A stretch of DNA of 64,000 bases from Streptomyces sp. NBC_00448. GTDB lineage: Bacteria; Actinomycetota; Actinomycetes; Streptomycetales; Streptomycetaceae. Of the stretch, positions 59,726 through 64,000 are shown in pieces. Location of the stretch: assembly GCF_036014115.1 (NCBI RefSeq), contig NZ_CP107913.1:4449001-4513000 (forward strand), written 5' to 3'. Under the pieces are notes generated by a model. That model made no database searches and had not been told where the DNA came from. It saw only the letters and a list, made by a program, of their open reading frames with translations. Within the stretch, counting starts at the first letter, position 1, and each line of letters begins with the position of its first letter. The translations under genes and the position numbers were made by a program.

Positions 59726-61755
59726 TCAGCGGCCTGGAAGAAGCCGAGGGTGCTGCCGGGCAGGTCCAGGAGGAAGCGGCGGTCGAGGAAGCGGTTGGCG
59801 CGTTCGCAGGAGGTCTCCGATGCCATGACGCAGCAGTGGCAGGCGGCGCCGTGCAGGAAATCCTCGGGGTCCTGCGGGGCGCGCTTGGCGCAGATCGGGT
59901 CGGACGAGCAACGCGCGGCCTTGCGGAGCGCATTGGCGACGACGCCCTCCAGGCGCTGCGGTTCGCTGAGCTGGACGAGGCCGCCGAGGGTGCCGTCGCT
60001 GTCGGAGGCCGTGGTGCAGATGAGCAGGCCGGCGGCGGGGGGGCGGTCCCCGTCGGCAGGCCAGGCGTAGAGCCGTTCGCTGAGGCTTGCGGCCGAATAG
60101 CCGCAGGTCAGAGCGAGTTCGCGGATGAGGACGTGGGCAAGGGTGTGCACGAGCCAGTAACGCGGTGGCTTGAGGCGGCTGCTGGGCTTGATCTTGCCCG
60201 CGGTCTCGGAGAAGCGGCGCTCGAAGTTCCTGTCGTGCGCTTCGCGGTGCATCGTCCACAGGGCGTTGTTCTCGACGCGCTTCTCCCAGGCCGCGACCGC
60301 GCCCTCGTCGAGCTGGAGGAAGATCCCCTCGCCCCGGTCCTCGGTGGCCACGGTCCAGGCCGGCCTGGGTGTGCGGGTGAGCGGCACCAGGCGGCGCGGC
60401 AGGTCACCGGCGCGCTCCATGTCGTCGATACGCGTGAAGCCGACGAGGGCGTTGACCTTGCGGAGGCGCTCGACCGCGAGTACACGGGTGATCTCCGCCG
60501 GCAGGGACTCACCCCGCGCCCGGGTGGCGAGGGCGAGGCCGCTTGTGGGGTCCTCCACTCCGAGGCCGATGATGTCACGTAGCAGGTAGTTCCATTCGGG
60601 GACGAGGAGGTCCACTGGGTCCCAGTCCCGAAGCCTCCGCTCCTGCTCCTCCGGGGTGTCGGTGGGCGCTGAGGCCGCCTGGAGGACCTGCTCCAGGTCG
60701 TGGTCGGTCAAACCGGTGACATCGACGCCGCCGGGCATCCCGAGCAGGTCCCTGACCATGTCCAGGCTGTTCCGGTACTTCGCGAGCTTGTCCCCGAGGG
60801 ACGTCCGGACCCGGTCGGCCAGGTCGCTCTCCTTCTCCTCCTTCGACTCCGGCATCACGATGATCGAGTGCGTGGCCGGGAACCACAGGTTGGAGGCGCC
60901 GACGAGCATCAGCCTGGTCTCGTTCCCGCAGCCCTTGGGCTCGAAGGCGTCCAGGTGCGGATGGCGGCCGCGGCAGCGGGGGAGCTTCGCCCTTCCGGCC
61001 TCGCCCTGGGCCTCGTTCATCGGCCGCCGCATGTCACACGAAGCGCAGCGGATCAGGGCTGAGGCGCCCTTGCCGGCGGTCCGGTCGACCATCTTCAGGG
61101 CGGGCAGTTCCGCCTGCGCGCAGGGCTGCCCGTGGTGCACCCACAGGTCGTAGGGGAACTCGTCCAGGTGCCCGTCGACGCAGGCCAGCAGATACCGTGC
61201 CGGGATGGCGGTACGCCGCATGGGTTTGCGCCCGCCGGCGCCTGCGCGGCCCGTGCATTTGGCGTGCTCGAAGACGGCTAGGTCGGTTCGGAACGGGTGT
61301 GTATTGCGGTAGTCGAACTGCGTGACCAGTCCGAGCATGTCGCAGCCTGTGCACCGCAACCACTGCGGGAAGACCCGCGCGGGGACTCCCAGGTCGTTGC
61401 CTTCCGTGGAGCGGCTGTGTTTCTTCGGCTGCCAGGGATACGGCCGCAACTGCACGTCCGGCGACCGCAGCATCAGTCGCACCACGTCGCGCAGGCGCGG
61501 GGCGTGGATCTGTGGCGGCGCGGACTCGCGGCGGCTCCAGATGCGGTCCCACTCGTCGAGGCCGGTGGGCATGATCGTGAACTGCGGAAGGTCCATGATC
61601 GCGCCGGGGCCGTAGGTGTAGAGGAGAGACGAGGGGCGGGCCGAGCCGACCTTGGCACGGTTGTGCTTGGTCGCCTTCTCCGCTTCCTCTTCCAGATCGC
61701 CCAGCGGATCGACGGCGTGGGCGACGTCGTAGACATAACGCGTCTCGTCGCTCAC
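59722..61755 (-). CDS. drmB: DISARM protein DrmB (DUF1998)
   Basis: A 677-residue protein that partners the DrmA helicase. SSLLYTYGPGAIMDLPQFTIMPTGLDEWD and FPQWLRCTGCDML open the protein; PRYWLVHTLAHVLIRELALTCGYSAASLSERLYA is the DUF1998 core; a Cys cluster (CSSDPICAKRA ... GAACHCCVMASETSCERANRFLDR) follows. GTG 61755 overlaps the drmA stop by 4 bases; an in-frame ATG at 61779 would add 8 residues. DrmAB forms the DNA-sensing complex of DISARM. Confidence 0.92.
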   Translation of the reverse strand: MSDETRYVYDVAHAVDPLGDLEEEAEKATKHNRAKVGSARPSSLLYTYGPGAIMDLPQFTIMPTGLDEWDRIWSRRESAPPQIHAPRLRDVVRLMLRSPDVQLRPYPWQPKKHSRSTEGNDLGVPARVFPQWLRCTGCDMLGLVTQFDYRNTHPFRTDLAVFEHAKCTGRAGAGGRKPMRRTAIPARYLLACVDGHLDEFPYDLWVHHGQPCAQAELPALKMVDRTAGKGASALIRCASCDMRRPMNEAQGEAGRAKLPRCRGRHPHLDAFEPKGCGNETRLMLVGASNLWFPATHSIIVMPESKEEKESDLADRVRTSLGDKLAKYRNSLDMVRDLLGMPGGVDVTGLTDHDLEQVLQAASAPTDTPEEQERRLRDWDPVDLLVPEWNYLLRDIIGLGVEDPTSGLALATRARGESLPAEITRVLAVERLRKVNALVGFTRIDDMERAGDLPRRLVPLTRTPRPAWTVATEDRGEGIFLQLDEGAVAAWEKRVENNALWTMHREAHDRNFERRFSETAGKIKPSSRLKPPRYWLVHTLAHVLIRELALTCGYSAASLSERLYAWPADGDRPPAAGLLICTTASDSDGTLGGLVQLSEPQRLEGVVANALRKAARCSSDPICAKRAPQDPEDFLHGAACHCCVMASETSCERANRFLDRRFLLDLPGSTLGFFQAAE

Positions 61756-64000
61756 GAGTCGTCCTCCTGCATCGTCCACTGGGGGGCGTTATCGGGTGCT
61801 CGGTACACCAGTCGTTCCTTGATCGGGCTTACGAGGAGATTGATCTCCGGTTGCACCTCGCGCATCGAGTTCGCCACGACGAAGGGTGGGGCGTCGCGTG
61901 TGACGATGCCCGCTTTGGCATTCTCCGCGCTCATCATCAGCGCGTCGTGCAGGCCGTCGTCAAGCACCCTCTCGTAGACCAGTGCCTTGCGGTCCTCCAT
62001 CAGTTGCTTGCGCCGCTTGACCCACTGGTCGAGCCGGTTCTCCAGCCGCAGGCGGGCCCGGTTTGCCGCGTCTTCTCCGCCTGCTGAGTGTGTCCGCCGT
62101 ACGAGAGCCTCGATGAGCTCGCCGGCGAAGTGCTGCTCGGCCTCGATCCACCCCGCCCCGTTCTCCGGGGAGAGCCCCCGGCCGGCCTTCGTCGCCTGGA
62201 GGACTCGCGCGGCGCTTACCAGCACGCCGTCCAGGCCACGCTCCAGTGAGGTCACCGAGAACGGCGTCACGGAGAGTGCTTCGACCTGGGCGTAGAAGGT
62301 CTCGTGGTAGTGGCGGAACTGCTCGAAGTGCGCGAGGTCCCTGGGCCGCGCCCAGTTCCCGAGGGCGAGGACCAGCCCAGGCTTGTCCGCAAGGCGGCCG
62401 ACGCGGGAGGAAGCCTGGATGTACTCCGCGGTGTTCTTCGGCTGCCCCACGACGAGCATCAGCCCGAGACGGGTCACGTCCACGCCGACCTGGAGCATGG
62501 AGGTGGCGAGGACCACGTCGTACGGATTGGTCTCCCGCGTCGGCTCCGGCTTCTTCGCCTCCCGCAGGGCTCGCCGGTTCCGCCTGCCCGCTGTGGAGTC
62601 GAAGCCCGGGTCGAAGGGAAGCGCCATCTGGTCCAGGGTCGCGGTGATGTCCGCGCTGGCCACCCGCGAGGTCAGTTCGGCGACGTGCAGCGACCCGTAG
62701 TCGGTGCCCGTGCGGCGCGGGAGCCTCGACCAGGGGCGGCCCTTGGTCAACGCGGTCTGGATGTCGTCGCTCATGTACCGGGCCATGCCGGCGAGCTCAC
62801 GTGTGGCGGAGAAGTACCCGACCAGGGTCATGTACGGGTCGGCGGCGCTTCCGCACCGGTCGAGTAGCAACTGCCCACTGGCCATGAGTACTTCAGCCAC
62901 CCGGATCTCCGCCGTGGTCAGGCGCACCCCTGTCGTGCTGACACCGATGTAGCGACGGCCCGGATGCGCTTCGGAGACCGGGATCTCCTTGGAGAAGAAG
63001 GTGCTGCCCGCGTCCAGGACCTGCGGCGGGAAGATCCTGACGTCCCGGCCGTAGAGCGCCTTCACCTGCTCCGACGCGTTGCGGGCGGTGGCTGTAGACG
63101 CGACCAGCAGCGGGCGCACCGGCCGCCCGTCCTTCGTCTTCCAGTCGGTCATCACGTCGATGGCCACCTCGAACAGGCCCACGGTCGTGCCGAGCGCCCC
63201 GGTGATCAGGTGCAGCTCGTCCTGGATGACCAGGTCCGGGGGCCGCAGCCGCATAGCCGGGTGGACGGGGGCCGCCGGCCAGCCGTCCTTCTTCGGGTGC
63301 TTGTTGCCGTCCTTGATGTCGCAGTGCTGGTAGTCGGGGTGGACGAACCCGTGCCGGTCACAGCGCCGCGAGACATGCCCGAAGAGCGAAGCTGCCTCAC
63401 CCTCGCGTGCGAGGCGGGCGAACTTGTCCACGGTGGCGATGACGAACGCCGGTGCGAGCCGGTAGATCTCCTCGTCCACGGTGAGTACGGGCAGCCCGTC
63501 CGGTACCTCGCCGCCGTCGGCGAACGGGCAGTCGGCGAGCTCGTCCCCGCAGTACACGTAGACCCTGCGGTAGGTCGGCTCGGTACGCACGTCGCGGGCC
63601 TCGACACGGGTGCCGCACCAGGGGCAGCGCTGGATCTGGAGCACGGTGAGCCGGTAGCCGCGGCCACCGTGGACCTTCTGCAGCTGCTCGGCGGCCTCCT
63701 CGTACCGCTTCGGGCTCACATCCGTCCCGACCCACAGCCCGATTCGGAAGGGCTCCTCCCCCCACGTGGCCTCGTCTTCGCGTCGCGCCAGCTCCGCCGC
63801 GCAGACCAGGGTGGTGGCGCGCTGGAACTGCTGGGCGGTGAGGAGCCGGAGCGTGTACCGCATGAGGACGGCGACACCGGAACGCCCGTCCAGCGGCCCG
63901 GCGAAGGCGTCCACGACGCCCTGGCGGCGGCGGATCGCAAACGTGTAGGCGGCAAGGCCCAGGTACGCCTCGGTCTTGCCACCGCCGGTCGGGAAGAACA
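61752..64000 (-). CDS. drmA: DISARM helicase DrmA (5' part beyond window)
   Basis: At least 749 residues, continuing past base 64,000. Read from the edge: FFPTGGGKTEAYLGLAAY (Walker A), VLMRYTLRLLTAQQFQRA, a zinc-ribbon segment RCPWCGTRVEARD, PDLVIQDELHLITGALGT (Walker B region), LLVASTATARN, NPYDVVLATSMLQVGVDVTRLGLMLVVGQPKNTAEYIQASSRVGR (motifs V and VI). These are the marks of the large superfamily 2 DrmA helicase. The methyltransferase and drmD or drmE that define the DISARM class must lie beyond the window. Confidence 0.93.
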   Translation of the reverse strand, partial: FFPTGGGKTEAYLGLAAYTFAIRRRQGVVDAFAGPLDGRSGVAVLMRYTLRLLTAQQFQRATTLVCAAELARREDEATWGEEPFRIGLWVGTDVSPKRYEEAAEQLQKVHGGRGYRLTVLQIQRCPWCGTRVEARDVRTEPTYRRVYVYCGDELADCPFADGGEVPDGLPVLTVDEEIYRLAPAFVIATVDKFARLAREGEAASLFGHVSRRCDRHGFVHPDYQHCDIKDGNKHPKKDGWPAAPVHPAMRLRPPDLVIQDELHLITGALGTTVGLFEVAIDVMTDWKTKDGRPVRPLLVASTATARNASEQVKALYGRDVRIFPPQVLDAGSTFFSKEIPVSEAHPGRRYIGVSTTGVRLTTAEIRVAEVLMASGQLLLDRCGSAADPYMTLVGYFSATRELAGMARYMSDDIQTALTKGRPWSRLPRRTGTDYGSLHVAELTSRVASADITATLDQMALPFDPGFDSTAGRRNRRALREAKKPEPTRETNPYDVVLATSMLQVGVDVTRLGLMLVVGQPKNTAEYIQASSRVGRLADKPGLVLALGNWARPRDLAHFEQFRHYHETFYAQVEALSVTPFSVTSLERGLDGVLVSAARVLQATKAGRGLSPENGAGWIEAEQHFAGELIEALVRRTHSAGGEDAANRARLRLENRLDQWVKRRKQLMEDRKALVYERVLDDGLHDALMMSAENAKAGIVTRDAPPFVVANSMREVQPEINLLVSPIKERLVYRAPDNAPQWTMQEDDS

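Overview
The window is high-GC DNA from an actinomycete, almost certainly Streptomyces or a close relative. The evidence is strong G/C bias at third codon positions, many GTG starts, 4-base stop/start overlaps, and actinobacterial hallmark genes (wblA, an Lsr2-type nucleoid protein, a Streptomyces-style integrase).

Positions 1 to about 29,350 are chromosomal core. Purine synthesis genes purQ, purS, purC, purD and purA are scattered on the minus strand. Between them lie a small Lsr2 paralogue, three tRNA-Gly genes, a secreted phytase-like esterase, an N,N-dimethylformamidase-like protein, a membrane protein that looks like an M48 peptidase without its active site, a SLATT membrane protein, a GntR regulator and a Ser/Thr kinase. 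Near 16.8 kb two gene remnants abut, which looks like a rearrangement scar. Next come P450, metallo-beta-lactamase-fold and NUDIX genes, DUF952/RidA/DUF4177 genes, two ArsA/GET3-type ATPases, wblA, a class A penicillin-binding protein, a YqeY-like gene and a metallophosphoesterase. This stretch ends at a tRNA-Pro(CGG).

From the tRNA-Pro 3' end rightwards the DNA looks like an integrated mobile element that continues past the window. Repeats of the kind bound by integrases lie just beyond the tRNA. Then follow a PD-(D/E)XK-like orphan protein and a defence-type pair (DUF4011-like/superfamily 1 helicase/Vsr-like nuclease plus a HEPN-like partner). The mobility module has a tyrosine integrase with a LacI-type helix-turn-helix embedded in its catalytic domain, an excisionase-like protein, an XRE repressor facing an operator array, a replication module (initiator with internal iterons, DnaC-like loader) and a mobilisation module (DUF2637 protein, MobC, relaxase). 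No FtsK/TraB or type IV secretion gene is visible.

From 45 to 57 kb the cargo is a regulatory and accessory set (D-amino-acid oxidase, GNAT, XRE/TPR regulator, RsbW-like ATPase) followed by an FxLD-type class I lanthipeptide cluster: PIMT-like methyltransferase, precursor, LanB, LanC and a SpaB_C protein. From 57 to 64 kb a CoiA-like protein with a Zn-ribbon frame precedes a DISARM block (drmC, drmB, partial drmA). The element therefore combines mobility, an antibiotic-like peptide and at least two phage-defence systems.
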